In this document: positions 26,801-38,029 of the stretch, piece after piece | How the letters are laid out: the number at the start of each line of letters is the position of its first letter | Position numbering within the stretch: the first letter of the stretch is position 1 | From: Zoroaster sp. YZ-2022 | Lineage: Eukaryota; Echinodermata; Asteroidea; Forcipulatida; Zoroasteridae | Assembly (NCBI GenBank): GCA_029582265.1 | Contig: CM055816.1 | Location: 99,107,039 to 99,171,038, forward strand | DNA length: 64,000 nt | Direction of reading: 5' to 3' | Position numbers and translations under genes: made by a program | Notes under the pieces: model-generated | The model's input: only the letters and a program-made list of their open reading frames with translations | Database searches by the model: none | What the model was told of the DNA's origin: nothing

Positions 26801-29800
26801 GATAACATTGTAGGCAAGCTGATTCCTCTCCTCTTCAAATCTTCCAGTGCCAAGGGGCTTGATGGGATGGAGACTCGGCAGGTACCATGTGTTGTTGTCA
26901 ATGACATAAGTAGCATGGTCTTTGATTATCTGGATAGGCATGACATGTGAGTATTCCTTCCTTGTGTGCAGTGACTACTTGATGTGTAATACTTGTGATT
27001 GCCTGTAATGAAATATAACAATTCAACATAAGTACATGTACATACATATACCAAAAACTAATTGATATTTGTTTACTACCAGCTATTTGTTTGAGCTACT
27101 TACATAACTTATTTTTGATTTTCACACTTTCTATTTAGTGCATGACCACTAGTTATCTGATGAACTTATTATTTATCAGTGTCGGAATAACAAAACTTGT
27201 TGATTTTGTATATATACATGTATATTGCAGAAATGGGTCACTGACATGGCACAGTGTTATTCCAAGTAATGAAATCTGGCTGAAGATTGGGGGTGACAAG
27301 GGGGGAAACTCATTCAAGATGTGCTACCAGATAGTCAACACTCATCATCCCAACTCTAAGAAAAATACTGTTGTATTCACATGTTTCGAGGCAGCTGACT
27401 CAACTGTGAATTTACATCGTACACTACCCCCAATCATGGAGAAAGTAGCTGAACTACAAAAGCAGACTTGGAGGTACGTAACTGACATAATCTGACTTTA
27501 CCCAGATCGGCATTAAAATCAATTAGTCAACAGTTTCAAAGTCTGTAATGCTTGCGTTCAATATTTTGTACAAGCTAAGTTTATTTTAAATAATGACTTA
27601 CTCTATGCAATGAATCTTTCCAGATAGTTGTATTGGCTTGAAGCACAGGGATGTTTATTTGTAGGGGAACACCACTGGTATATGTCCCGTGAAGCAGATT
27701 ATGTTGAACTCGTAATAAATGCAAATCAGAAAAACAAAGTGTCTGTGTTTTGAATGCAGTTAAATGATAAAATATGTTTGTTTTTTGTGATTTAAACCAG
27801 AGGAAAGTCCATTAAGCTATTCTTCTTTGGAGATTACGAGCTCATCACCAAGATGTATGGAATATGCAGTTGTAATGGTAGGTACATTTCTCTATGGTAC
27901 ATTGTAAACTTCTAAGAAGATATAACAAATTTGTCAAAGGTGGGGCTTATGTAGGCATGTCGGAAAGTGGGGGAAGAGGGACAGGCCTTCCACTTGTTGC
28001 CATGACATGTATAAAAAGGCAATGTAAAAATAAATAAATAAATGCTACCTATGGAAATGGGGTTTAATTCAACACAAACTCAGTAGATATTGTAACCAAA
28101 ATCATCAATCACAATTCTGTAAAATGCTTATAAATTATGTAACAAACCTTTTGTAATTCTTTGAAGCCCGGTATTGCTGCCTGTATTGCCTAGCCTCACG
28201 GGAACAGATGCAAGTGTCACATACAGAGCGGGGGGATTGTTCACCTCGGTCCCTTCATTCAATGCAGGTGGACTACGCTGCATATTGTGCTGATGGCTCA
28301 AGAAAGTCCTGAGCCAAAGACGTGTCCCATAGTGTCATTGCACAGCCAATGCTCATGCTACCAGTTGACCAGGTAAGTGTACAATAGGTGCAGATCCAGT
28401 TCCAATGCTTCTTATTAGGAGTTCTGTTTATGGGCGTATAGTTGAGTGCAGATTGGACATTCCCCCTCCCATCTGAATCCTCTTCTAAGCAGACATGGTG
28501 TTGTGTACTAGTCACTGTGTTAAAAACAGAGTACATATAATACAAGATTATAACATAATTATTAGAAAATGAATATTTAGACATATCTTATGGAAGTTAT
28601 TTGTCTTTTGGTGAATCAGGTTGTGTTACCTAGCCTGCACATGTCATTGGGCATATTTAAGAAGCTATTTGACATGATGGAAGCACAATGCCATGAACTT
28701 GACATGAAGCTCTTACTGTGTGTGACAAATACTGATGAAGACGATGATGACGCTTCACCAGAGTGTAATTTTAACCAGCAAGTGAATGCCGAGTACAAGC
28801 GCCAAATATCACTTAAAGAGGAAAAGCAGAAGAAAGATGAGGAACTGGAGCAGGTAGAGGAGAAATTGCCACTCCATCTACTGCAGAATAATCTTCAGGC
28901 TATAGACCAAACCTTTCAAGACATGGCAAAGAGAGCATTCACACTTCGCCAAGAGCTACAAGAGTTGGTGAGTTTATTTTTACAATTTTTTATTGTATTT
29001 ATTTCTATTTATTTTTATTTAGTTTTTTTATTTGTTTATTTATTTATCATAATTTACATCTGATGCATGTTCAAATAAGCCTTCAATAATGTTATTTATA
29101 TTTACATGTATGTAGGACAACATTCACATGAGACTTCCCATGGGAACAGGACCAGTGGTTGGTTGCTTGGATGATGTACTCCAAGATTTCAAGATTATGC
29201 GACAGGCCTATCACGGGAAGTCATTTGTGGGCAATCATGTCCATAGATGTTGCCAGGTGAAACAAATTATTTGTTGATGTTATATTGTGTAATATTCAAG
29301 TTTATAAACAAATATTCATGGTTCACGTATTTAATTTATGGCTTAAACACTTACCATAATACTACTTTATCCTCAATTAGGTTGATGTTATCCAAGCACT
29401 CACGGCAGCCCCACGTAAGGTCCTTCAGGAAATGCCTTGTGATAACATTCCTGTTGCTCAACATCAGGCACTTGTCAGAAATGCTGCTCAAGTTGGGGCT
29501 ACATTCAGTGAAACCTTCTTGAAGTTTGCAGACGTGCATCACGCAATCAACCACTCAAAGCCAATCAAACACGATGACCTAATAAAAATTGGTAAGAAAA
29601 AGTTAGTTTAAATACTCTCCATAAACTTCACTTCCTTATTCTAACAATGTGCATTAGTGTAAGTTTTAAGGGAGTACATTGTCACCAAACCTCTATATGC
29701 TTGACTCCATTTTAAGAAGGAAAGGTAAACCATACTTCATTACATTGCAAGACACCATGATTTCATGTGTATACAGTACTAAACCTACCTTTAAATTAAT

Positions 29801-31268
29801 GTTCTGATGATTTATTCACTGCAGACACCTGTATAAAGAGCTTTATGGCCTGCTACAGAAGTAACTTCCCGACTGCATCAATAACCCCAAAACTACATCT
29901 CCTGGAGGACCATACAGTCGGTCAACATCAGCGGTTTGGTGTTGGTTTTGGCCTTCTTAATGAGCAAGGTGGTGAGCTCATACACACAGAGTTCAACCGT
30001 AACGGCCGAGTTGTGTGTGGGATGAAAGACCCCCTTCAGCGCCTTATTACAATAGTAAAGCGACACCATCTTAGCACCACTCCTGAAATCCAAAAACACA
30101 CAATCACAAAGTTTCATAAGAAAGAGGAATGATTAAAAATACCATGAATTACAAAAAATAAATATAAACAAAAATAAATAAAAACGGTTTTGCTTTATGT
30201 CAAAAGAGCCTGAAATCCACTATCTGAGCAATTTTTGTTTGTTTGCCACCTACAATAATTTCAGATTTAGTCCTAGACTTGCAAGTTGAAAATGTTTTTA
30301 TGGAAACAAATAAAATAAATTATAGGTCTAAAGTTATAGAAAAATTCTATTATTTTAAGTTACGTTACCATGTTTTGAGTCAAATTATTAAATTTGTGTC
30401 TGCTTCAACAAGTTAAAGACATGGTCTCCGAGGTGACTTGTGATCTTTTCTAGATTCTAACGTTCGTTAAGTAGGCCTACTAGTAGTACTACTACTAACG
30501 TTTTAAAAGTTTATTTTGATATTATTATATTATTATATCGTTTTTATGGAGATAGCTTATGCTTATAAAGTTATAGTTATATCATTATCATGGAGGGAAG
30601 TTCCTTAGTTATGTACATGTTTAATATTTCCTCCATGGTTCAATGTACATGTACATGTTCTGTACATGTACTATATACATAATACAGTATGTACATGTAC
30701 TATGTCCACATGTGGGCTACATGTACGCTGTGCATGTGTACGTCGCTAGCTACGTGATATGCCTTGAAAAAGAAAACAACAAAAACTCCCCTCAAAACAC
30801 ATACTTTATTTTCAAAACTACCGCTGGCCTTACCTTGTCATTCATGTGGTTGGTGGAACTATCTGAGATCTGATTGTGGTTGAAAATACTGTATCAGCCA
30901 AAACTTTAGTTCTGATGAAAAATTTCTTTTAATAATGAGAAGTTTTACACGTGGTTTCAAGACGCCAAATAACCCCTTATCGTGTCGGGGCTCGACATAG
31001 GTCAAATGTTATCATGCAAATATATTTTAATGTCATTTGCGTAAGAAATGAATATTTATATATCTTCCAACTACGTAAAAAATTGTTTACTTGATTATAT
31101 TTTACTTTAACCAATCAAAACATGTCATAAAAACAACAACATCAATATTTTTAAATACGTTTATATTACGCCCATTGATCGAGCCTAATTTGCATATTCT
31201 TGGTCGTACGAATGCCGCGAGCTATTCCAACAACAGAGGGCGCTATTTTTTAAAAGCAGAACGGCCGT
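23821..31268 (+). mobile_element. N-RAG-TP-type transposon, copy A
   Basis: ACGGCCGTTC at 23821-23830 is matched by its reverse complement GAACGGCCGT at 31259-31268. The same 5' motif heads copies B and C (43980 and 59384). Between the ends lies the ten-exon RAG1-N/transposase gene (24720-30132), with about 900 bp of 5' leader containing an AAGATGGCG motif also present in copies B and C, and TGTAC-rich stretches. The 3' flank (30133-31268) resembles that of copy B and contains CAGAGGGCGC close to the terminus. No clear target duplication was identified, so the outer limits are an inference from the three-way comparison. Confidence 0.6.
24720..30132 (+). CDS. RAG1-N-terminus/transposase fusion (N-RAG-TP type)
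   Basis: There are ten exons: 24720-25715, 25858-26024, 26728-26946, 27231-27473, 27801-27877, 28167-28372, 28620-28967, 29116-29256, 29381-29591 and 29825-30132. All introns are GT-AG and all phases agree, summing to 972 codons. Exon 1 has paired cysteines at residues 14/17, 61/64 and 96/99, the segment FKINVRQDDALVHP, a basic GGRPIKRKR and a RING (about 168-210: CAIC, CEHNLCADC, CPIC). These match the order of zinc modules in the RAG1 N-terminus. Later exons carry GGDKGG, FFGDYE, CCLYC, LPSLHMSLG, an EK-rich coiled stretch and LLNEQGGELIH, a DDE-type transposase pattern unlike the RAG1 core. There is no RAG2-like gene. The one break is an in-frame TGA at 28310-28312 (codon 616). The N-terminus may act as ubiquitin ligase or dimeriser; DNA transposition is inferred. 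Confidence 0.8.
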
Positions 31269-31319
31269 AATACGCCAACCGGAAGAAACGGTCCAATGAC
31301 CAACTCATACATAAGAAAG

Positions 31320-31775
31320 CGACTATGCTGAGCAACTTAGAATGAGGATGCAGTTAGCACATGACATAGTGAGAAACAATCTCAAATCTGCAGCTGTAGG
31401 GCAGAAACAAAACTACGATCGTAGGACTTTTTACAGTGGAATAAAAAATGGACATTTGCATGGTTACATAATCCCAGGCGTAAACGGGGTCTGACAACGA
31501 AACTCTGTCACCTTTGGGATGGGCCCTTTTTAGTTATTAATAGTGTATTTAATATTATTTTCAGGATACAGGAGAGACCGCATGGGAAGCTACAAGTAGT
31601 ACACGTGGACCGGCTGAAGCTGTATGAGGGTCAAGTAAAGAACAGCTGGTTACCAGGAAACATCGAATGACGCGGTTCAGTTAAAGAGAAAGATGACGTT
31701 GCTCACCAGACACAAACAGTGATGAGAAGGAATCCAGCACGAGAGCGCAAGAAACCCTTGCGATATACTTAAATT
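31320..31775 (+). pseudogene. Gypsy-type pol 3' end (integrase C-terminus)
   Basis: One frame reads RMQLAHDIVRNNLKSAA then QNYDRR; a second, after stops and a frame change, reads GKLQVVHVDRLKLYEG and ends RRNPARERKKPLRYT. This order is typical of the end of Gypsy pol downstream of the integrase core. It is a short dead fragment just right of N-RAG-TP copy A; no LTR was found directly attached. Confidence 0.65.
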
Positions 31776-32381
31776 GATGTAATTATTAAGATAAAGATTT
31801 ATGTGTCTTTCACCGTTTCAGAATTCACAATGAAAACACTAAGATGATGAAGAGAAACAGAGGCGACGGGAGGATGAGAAACAACAGCAGGAGCAGGAAG
31901 AAGAGCAGGCCGCGTTCGACGCTAGTATTACATTATGGGATGGCAGTATGGAAGACTTTTTTACAGACTATATTGATACCGCCCCAGGCCAAAATCACCA
32001 GCCAACAAAACCCATGGGAAAGGAAAAAATCTGTTTGTCCAGTCATCTGGCAACTCTCCCATCAATTCGGACTCCAGCGATAGTTCAGACACTAGCGACT
32101 CTTGTTCAGGTGACCTTATCTCATCATCCAAATCAAATTCGAACACTATGACCCCCGCATCAAAGGAACTATCAACTAATTTTGTAACATTGATGAAGAC
32201 ACATAAATTAAAGAGGGTTGTAGAAAGAACACTACATATGAATATATGGACGGCAGGAAAACAAAGAAAGAGGTGACAATCTGTGAATACATCTTGGCCA
32301 ATGAAGATTAGTTTAACAATTTATATGTGTAAATAAGTTAAACAAATTTTTGTTTTCATTTAAAAGATAATAACTTATTAT
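31776..32381. other. Unassigned sequence with short broken ORFs
   Basis: A plus-strand stretch near 31840-31990 encodes an E/Q/R-rich segment followed by ITLWDGSMEDFFTDYIDT. It could be a further reading frame of the adjacent Gypsy remnant, but the frame is broken and I do not recognise it. Confidence 0.3.
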
Positions 32382-32599
32382 ACACTGGTCTACAAAATAA
32401 TTTTCTTTCTTTCTTGCATGGACTTTGGAAACTGGTTTTGGTTAATTTTGGGCTGCTGAATCCAAATCCGAGCTCAGATTTGCTCTATCACATCAAGTTT
32501 TTGTGCTATCTGTATGCTCCATATTCATGGATTTTACAAAAATTTACCATCCAGTCTGGCAATCGTGGTGGGGATAAAACAGCAAAAGCTTGATTATAT

Positions 32600-32825
32600 T
32601 GTAGCGTCTCACATAAACAGCCAGAGACACGTTCGGTTTCCAACACCGGGTTTATTTGGAATATATTCCACAAAGTAACGACAACGGATTACAGTTAGTT
32701 GAACGCCTAGACTACTACTACTCAGCTAACCCAACAGCTTCCCTTATAACACGAACACAACACCCAATCACAGCCTACCACACACGCACACACATCAGCC
32801 AATCGTCTCATACCAGGTCGCTACA
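32600..32825 (-). mobile_element. Solo LTR, 226 bp
   Basis: Starts TGTAGC and ends GCTACA, a 6-bp inverted repeat with TG..CA ends, flanked by ATAT on both sides. On the minus strand it has a TATA-like TTATAAGG and, downstream, AATAAA, in the order expected for an LTR. No internal retroelement sequence adjoins it, so it is probably a solo LTR. Confidence 0.7.
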
Positions 32826-32846
32826 ATATATTTATCAAAACTACTT

Positions 32847-33881
32847 CATTTAGGGCCTTAAAAGAATTTCCACTCTGATGGTCAACTTGTATACTGCAAT
32901 GATGTTGAAGGGCTTCTTCTCGCTATGGGATTGCCTGCGTATCACTCAAGTGAGTGGAGACTCTTTATTGACAGTTCGAAAAGAAGTTTGAAATGTGTTT
33001 TACTTCACAATGGGAACATCTATGGATCCATCCCTATAGGACACTCAGTGACCCTGAAGGAGGAGTATGCAAACATCAAGGTTGTACTTGAACGATTGAA
33101 GTACCACGATCATGAATGGTTGATCTGTGTGGATTTGAAAATGGTGAACTTCCTTTTGGGGCAACAAGGAGGTTACACCAAATACCCTTGTTTCGTATGC
33201 TACTGGGACAGTAGGGCTAACGCGGAGCACTGGGTGAGAAAGGAATGGCCATCAATGAATAGTTTGATACCTGGTGACAAGAACATCATTAATGAACCAC
33301 TGGTTGATCGGAAAAACATCATCCTTCCACCATTGCACATCAAACTCGGTCTGATGAAGCAGTTTGTTAAAGCTCTTGATCACACTGGAGACTGCTTTGG
33401 CTACATATGTTCAACCTTTCCGAGTCTTAGCGACGAGAAGAAAAAAGCAGGGATATTCGACGGACCTCAGATCAGAACATTACTCAAGGACCCACACTTC
33501 GTTACGACGATGACCGCTGTCGAAGCTCGAGCATGGAATGCATTCACTAATGTGGTGCAGAATTTTCTTGGGAACAAGAAAGATGACAACTACCGAGAGA
33601 TTGTGGAGGAGCTGCTCCTTAGTCTGCGAGCGCTGGGGTGCAGAATGAGCATCAAGGTGCACTACTTGCATAGTCACCTGAGCGAGTTTCCAGATAACCT
33701 TGGAGATGTAAGCGAGGAACAAGGTGAACGTTTCCATCAAGACATTAAAGTGATGGAAGAACGTTATCAAGGTCGTTGGGACTCAAATATGATGGCAGAT
33801 TACTGCTGGAGCTTGATGAGGGATGTCCCAGATGCTGTACATAAGAGATTGTCCACAAAGAGGAAGTTTATTATGTTGTAA
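32847..33881 (+). pseudogene. Transposase-like protein, GERFHQD family, 5' truncated
   Basis: The open frame starts after a stop at about 32846. It reads LVYCNDVEGLL, EWRLFIDSSKRS, VDLKMVNFLLGQQGG, a CFVC zinc-type pair, LPPLHIKLGLMKQF, WNAFTNVVQNFLGN, CRMSIKVHYLHSH and EEQGERFHQDI, and stops at 33881. A near-identical motif series occurs in many arthropod, fish and invertebrate uncharacterised proteins. EWRLFIDSSKRS is normally preceded by a longer N-terminus that is absent here, so this copy is truncated. The pattern D..CxxC..LPxLHxxLG..EQGE.xH parallels the transposase half of the gene at 24720-30132 and suggests a related nuclease fold (inference). It lies between matching inverted ends. 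Confidence 0.65.
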
Positions 33882-34450
33882 TACGATTACACCTGTGCCT
33901 TTGGATACTTACGCTTTCAAGTACCGGTACTTATTTTGTTATATTCGCATATTTTTGCATTTATTGCTGCATTTTGAATGTCGTGAAAAGTCACAAAACT
34001 CAGAAAAATGCTTTGAGCTTGAGTGATGCTTTGTATTTAAGTGATGTACACCATGTTAAGGGGAACTTTTTCCGCCTATATATTTAACTTAGTTTAGTGA
34101 AATTTGTACACTTTTCATACATTAAATACATCTAGAAAATGTGTACAAATATGTGCAAGCAAGCATGGATTAAATGTTAATGTATGATTAAATATTGTAA
34201 TTGAATAGGTACCTTTCATTGTAAATTTTTTTGCATCTATCAATCTTCTAATGCAACAGTGTTTTTCAACTTCAAGTGTAAAATTGCTGTTTTCTCAAAA
34301 ATAATGATTTTTCATAGTTCAAAAACCTGATGTGATAGGCAACAACTAATGCCAGATTTGGATTCAGCACCCAAAAGTTAGCTAGAATCCGTTGAAACAC
34401 TCCATGCAAGAGAAATCGTGTTGACCAGTGTTATGTATAATTGTGTTCAT

Positions 34451-35548
34451 TGTTAGTGAGACAAAGCTGGGTTATTTTAAAATTACGCTAGGGACAGCGT
34501 GAGTCTCGGGAGGGGCTGTGTGACGAGAGACGGTGTTCACGTCGCTTTGTCTCTTTAAATTAATCTTTCTAAGTATTCAAATTCAGAGTGTTACCTTCAA
34601 AAAGAAGCTGTTTAGGGTTCTAAAATATTGCAGTAGATATGTACAGTCGAACGTACATTTGCCGCGGCCACTTACTTGACTGCTGCTCATAAATATTCAT
34701 ATTTAGATATCACGTGTACTCTGTGACCATATACGCCAATTTATTACTTTTTTATCCCAGTATCACCAATAACATATTTAAACATGAATTTTTAAATTAT
34801 ATTATTCTTAAATAAGTATTCCTTCAAGAATAATTGTTTAAAGTAATGAACTGCATATTTAACTTTTATTTGTGATAATCGTCTGCATTGCAAGCGCGCG
34901 AGTTTTGGATGCTGCGCCGCCGACTTTGAGCCAATGAAAATAGTGTCGCTGCTGTATAAAAGGCAGTTTTTCAGCTTTCACGATCAGTTGCTGGAAGTTG
35001 AGCTCACTGTAATTATCAGGTTACGTAAGGTTGAGCAGCAACTCCTCCGTATGACTCCGCATCACCATGGGGGTGTTTACACTATAACCGGCGGAGTCAG
35101 TCAAGTAGATAAACGGGGGACAATACTACCAGTGGATGCGTTCACTGCGGTGTCAGTGTAGGTGTACATCTATCCGGGACGGGCGGAGTAACTTATTATT
35201 CATCAGCCGGTAGCTGACGATAACCTAGTCTGGGACCGGCGGAGTAATTTATATTCAGTGGAGAGCTGACGATTAAGACGTTTAATTCAGTCTGGTTCTG
35301 GCGGAGTAACTTATATTCATCAGCCGGTAGCTGACGATATTCCTCGTCTGGGACGGGCAGATTAATTATTCATTGGCTTAGAGCAGACGGCTACGTTTAG
35401 AGTATTGATGGAGTTAAACAGAGCACGGCATTATTCTATGATTACTATAATGCCAACATATTTTGAGTTGAGATGTAAATAAATTGTTGAAACTGTTAGA
35501 CATTCGTCGTTCTTAGTTCTTACGTTGTAGTCCATCTCTTCAGTAACA
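34451..35548 (+). mobile_element. LTR-like block with TATA box and poly(A) signal
   Basis: The ends read TGTTAGTGAG and CAGTAACA, giving TGTTA/TAACA. A TATA box (GTATAAAAGG, about 34954) and AATAAA (about 35479) are in the right order. Between them GGCGGAGTAA.TTAT.ATTCA..AGCTGACGAT repeats three to four times (about 35065-35390). No target duplication and no clear primer-binding site were seen, and only about 40-100 bp of possible internal sequence follows. It may be a remnant 5' LTR. Confidence 0.4.
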
Positions 35549-36465
35549 ATATTTATTGGCTGCCTGGTTGTATCAACCCAACGGACTTGGTGAAGATAAA
35601 TTTATTTGTACCACAGTGATCAGATTGGTAGGAGACACTGGCACTAGAGTTGCAACAGCGCCCCCACCGACCGCCGCGTCACACAGGTACTGAGTTTGTT
35701 TACGTGAAACTGGTAAACGTTCATTATGTTCATCCTCGCGATGATTTTCACGCTCACTTGTACTTTGTACATCATCACTTTTACTTTCATTGTCACTGTC
35801 TTCTAATCCTGTGGGTAATGACTCATCCACTTCAATGTTCACATTCTGAAGAGACTTCCCTTTAAACTCATTTTAGCCAGTAGGATGGTCTCAAAATGTA
35901 GCCGACAATATTCCCTGTGGACACTAATGTCATGACCCATATGATTCGCAAGCTGCTCAATTTCATTCTTATTCAAATTCAGAAGCTGTAACAAAAGTGG
36001 CTAGATGTTTCCGCAAGCTTTGTGCAGCGAATGTGTTCTGGGTGCTTCAACTTAGCAGCTGACGCTACCTAGCTGCGCCAGGATTTGATAGGCTCCGATG
36101 GGGGTTGCGGCTTCCTTGAGAACTCTGGATAAGATGAATTGATTACCTTTGTTGTAATCCGCAAGTATGTCAAAGCTCTCTTTTAAGTGAGGTGTCAATA
36201 AAATTGGCACCCCTCTTCCCCGTTTCCTTCGTACCATAACAAGGTAAAACTTCTTCAATGCAATCTTTTCTGGGGTTGTTAGACACTGCATCACTTCATC
36301 ATGCTCTTGCCTTCTGTTACTAACACTCTCTGTGTAATGTTGAACAGTCAAATATTCAACCTCCTTAGGTCTCCTTCTGTTAAACATGATAACTTGCGCA
36401 AGTGTAACACAAGCAAGATTTTGGTAAACAGAAGTAGTCATAGCATATTTCTTTATTTAACCTTT

Positions 36466-36790
36466 GAGGCTTCCTTCATTTTTGTTAGAAAGAAACGAAG
36501 TAAATTTCACAATCTTCAGTCAAAGGGAGAATTTTGGTTTCCTGGCTCTTTCTTGCCTCTGCCGATATGCAGCAGAAGAAACAAGTGTCTTCCAGTCAGT
36601 TTTCATAATGTGAATGAAATCATCAACTTGAGCGATCCTGCACGATTTTGCTCCCTGATATAGGCATTCTTTACGACCATAGCCAGATCCAAGAGTCCAA
36701 ATCCAACACGTGAAGCAGTAGAGTATGCGTTGCAACACTGATTAGTATAGTTTCGTCATATCTTGACACGGTGAGAGCCGTTTGACAGCA
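36466..36790 (-). repeat. Segment duplicated at 38030-38370
   Basis: About 320 bp of the recombinase-like pseudogene recurs about 1.57 kb away in the same orientation with roughly a tenth of the bases changed. Shared landmarks are GCCGATATGCAGCAGAAGAA and CGATCCTGCACGATTTTGCT. Confidence 0.85.
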
Positions 36791-37135
36791 CCATCGAATG
36801 ATGCCGGGTCAACTAAATCTCTAGCATGTTTTATCCTGCTGTCTAGACCTCTATTGAGAACCTTTGTAAATGTTCTCATTTTTTCTCTCGACTTTATCCC
36901 CACTTCTTCTTGGGCTGCCTTTGTTAATTGCACTGAACCCAACTTTAACAATTTATATGTCAATTCCTGCAATGAGAGACACTTTGTCCCTCTTCATGTC
37001 TTGCAGAACAGCTTCGAGTTGACGAGAGCTGTTGGAATTATTAATCTTCCTTGTCTTATATGTTTTGTAGTGGGTTGGCTGGCACAGGCACGTTTGTGTA
37101 TCCACGGTGTCTTGCAATGGAAATACCCATAACAA

Positions 37136-37468
37136 TTGGGGTGTCGTGGCCGAGCGGTCTAGCTTACCGGATTCAAGTTCTGGTGTTAGCAACAGAATGT
37201 GGGTTCGAATCACGGCCGTGACACTTGTGTCCTTGAGCAAGACACTTAATCATAATTGCTTCTCTCTACCCAGGGGTTAAATGGGTACCTGTGAAGGCAG
37301 AGTTGGTTTGCTCTATATGCGCTAGAAATGGCAGCAATTGAGCTGTATACTCCCCAGGGAGCTGAGATGGTTTCAGGAATGATTTATGAGCCTTATGAGC
37401 AGGGATAATAATATAATGCGCCTTGAGCACCACTTAGTTGGTGGATACGTGCGCTATATAAATCCACA

Positions 37469-37525
<57 letters not shown>
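37136..37525 (+). mobile_element. tRNA-derived SINE, copy B, with (ATT)n tail
   Basis: Begins GGGGTGTCGTGGCCGAGCGG with an A box, followed by B box GGTTCGAATC near 37203. The body matches copy A (20739-21083) almost base for base and ends GCGCTATATAAATCCACAC. The tail is an uninterrupted ATT run of about 55 bp (37468-37524), far longer than in copy A, which suggests the younger insertion. Confidence 0.92.
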
Positions 37526-37526
<1 letters not shown>

Positions 37527-37902
37527 ACTACACGGAAGAGTTATAATATTTGTGTTTACCTTTTGTGTTGTCATGAGTATCTCCAGTAATATCACCTGTG
37601 CTTCTATCAGTATCAAATCTCTCTTCTTATGTGTCACTGCTGTCTGAACTACTCTCACTTTCTGATGGCTGGTATTCACTGGCTTCATCATAACTACTTT
37701 GTCCCTCTCATCACTTAGCATTTCCTCATCTGAACGTTGCTGTTTCGGAATGCTTACATGGTGTGTAACATTGGTGACATTTTGATGAAGAACAAAAATA
37801 TATGTATCCATTTAATATTGTACAAGGACAAATTTCATGCAATAGACAATTATAATGACCCCCATGATTTTAATTCAATTAAGGTGTGAACAAAGAAAAA
37901 AT

Positions 37903-37978
37903 ACTACAGCTGGATTTGAACCTACGACCTCTGGATTACCGTACCGGTGCTCGACCAACTGAGCTACCTAGCCCTACG
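37903..37978 (-). repeat. tRNA-like sequence, probably SINE head
   Basis: On the minus strand it has an A box (TAGCTCAGTTGGTCGAGCAC) and B box (GGTTCAAATCC) at tRNA spacing. The acceptor and anticodon arms do not pair properly, so a functional tRNA is unlikely. Confidence 0.55.
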
Positions 37979-38029
37979 TTGGCGGTCTTCCTGTTTTGTC
38001 AATGTCTTCATTTCTAGCATTTTCTTTAA

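Larger units (their letters stand above)
32382..34431 (+). mobile_element. 2 kb DNA transposon, ends ACACTGGTC, TAT-flanked
   Basis: ACACTGGTC at 32382 and its inverse ending at 34431 continue inwards as imperfect inverted repeats of about 90 bp sharing TTGCATGGA and GATTTGGATTCAGCA. TAT lies at 32379-32381 and 34432-34434. Inside are a gene with the GERFHQD motif (32847-33881) and a solo LTR (32600-32825). Such short TSD plus long TIR fits a cut-and-paste element of uncertain superfamily. Confidence 0.65.
35590..37811 (-). pseudogene. Tyrosine-recombinase-like gene, broken
   Basis: The minus-strand pieces follow the order of a family common in fish and cnidarian genomes that resembles a tyrosine recombinase. 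They are an acidic segment (about 37600-37740, with an in-frame stop); ELTYKLLKLGSVQLTKA and HARDLVDPASFDGAVKR (36780-36970); a block with YGRKECLYQGAK and AAYRQRQERARKPKFSL (36520-36738); NLACVTLAQVIMFNRRR then RKRGRGVPILLTPHLKES (36052-36441); and a damaged C-terminus with HPEHIRCTKL, LANHMGHDISVHRE and a final ESLP.GLEDSD acidic tail (35590-35842). R, H and GHDISVHRE-Y type positions fit the catalytic pattern, but stops and frame changes are many. SINE copy B interrupts it. Identification rests on remembered motifs. Confidence 0.5.

Noticed and set aside
28305..28315. Frameshift in exon 6 of the RAG1-N/transposase gene
   Set aside because: On recounting phases the frame is continuous; the defect is a single in-frame TGA.
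23821..31268. ProtoRAG (RAG1-like plus RAG2-like) transposon
   Set aside because: No RAG1 core, no kelch-type RAG2 gene and different termini; only the N-terminal modules resemble RAG1.
23821..31268. 5-bp target duplication at the ends of copy A
   Set aside because: AGAAC and AATAC do not match; left unassigned.
34429..34450. Start of an LTR at TGTTATG
   Set aside because: This is the right end of the ACACTGGTC element plus its TAT duplication; a later TGTTAG fits better.
36953..37240. Minus-strand ORF ending in the SINE
   Set aside because: Half of it is antisense SINE sequence; only the part from the recombinase-like gene is meaningful.
37903..37978. tRNA gene on the minus strand
   Set aside because: A and B boxes are good, but acceptor and anticodon stems do not pair; more like a SINE head.
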